From Bacteroidota bacterium (GTDB lineage: Bacteria; Bacteroidota; Bacteroidia; M30B66): a DNA stretch of 5,731 nucleotides. Positions 5,711-5,731 of this stretch are shown piece by piece; position 1 is the stretch's first letter; each line of letters opens with the position of its first letter. The stretch lies in NCBI GenBank assembly GCA_947497195.1, contig CANMGM010000163.1, forward strand, positions 1 to 5,731. The letters are read 5' to 3'. The notes under the pieces are model-generated. The model searched no databases and was not told the DNA's origin. It saw only the letters and a program-made list of their open reading frames with translations. The position numbers were made by a program, and so were the translations under genes.

Positions 5711-5731
5711 GATTCAATTGCTTGAGTGCGG
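5703..5731 (-). CDS. Possible 3' end of an upstream gene overlapping the glycosyltransferase start
   Basis: One minus-strand frame reads ALKQLNHA and then TAA (5705-5703), ending inside the glycosyltransferase start with an 8-base overlap (ATGCCTAA). Such an overlap is typical of co-translated genes, and the peptide looks like an ordinary C-terminus. Another frame reaches TGA at 5716-5714, which would also suit an upstream gene ending just before the ATG. With only 29 bases visible this is a suggestion. Confidence 0.25.

Noticed and set aside
1..5731. Mobile element, defence system, CRISPR array, tRNA or rRNA
   Set aside because: No transposase, integrase, terminal repeats, spaced repeat array or structured RNA sequence was recognised. 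Gene order and coding style are uniform.

Overview
The window looks like chromosomal DNA of a member of the Bacteroidota. The reasons are the set of protein families (a DUF5777-type beta-barrel, a short secreted YceI protein, a 'CYYD'-type cytochrome c lipoprotein and two SPOR-like secreted proteins), the A/T-rich leaders without strong Shine-Dalgarno sites, and moderate GC. I cannot name a genus or species. Every supported gene lies on the minus strand, so transcription runs from high to low coordinates. No phage, insertion sequence, CRISPR array, tRNA or rRNA was seen.

In transcription order: at the right edge there is possibly the last few codons of an upstream gene that overlaps the start of a complete GT4-type glycosyltransferase (5710 to 4445). 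A 248-bp non-coding interval with short direct and inverted repeats follows. Next come two tandem paralogues (B, 4196 to 3372; A, 3292 to 2279). Each has a signal peptide, an Ig-like beta-rich domain, a linker and a C-terminal SPOR-like domain. The stop codon of A directly abuts the start codon of an AI-2E/PerM-family membrane protein (2278 to 1268). After a 43-bp gap come a monohaem cytochrome c lipoprotein (1224 to 841) and, 18 bp later, a secreted YceI-family protein (822 to 271). A strong intrinsic terminator (258 to 238) ends that unit, and its U-tract runs directly into the start codon of a DUF5777-type outer-membrane barrel gene (237 to beyond the left edge).

Three functional groups can be inferred. 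The first is cytoplasmic sugar transfer, probably for surface glycans. The second is an envelope pair (A and B) that may bind peptidoglycan, with A translationally linked to a multi-pass permease. The third is a periplasmic/outer-membrane set of cytochrome c, YceI lipocalin and DUF5777 barrel that may handle a lipophilic or redox-active compound. None of the genes is obviously horizontally acquired. The points most worth a second look are the tandem SPOR-like paralogues with different linkers and cysteine content, the cytochrome/YceI/barrel group, and the terminator fused to a start codon.
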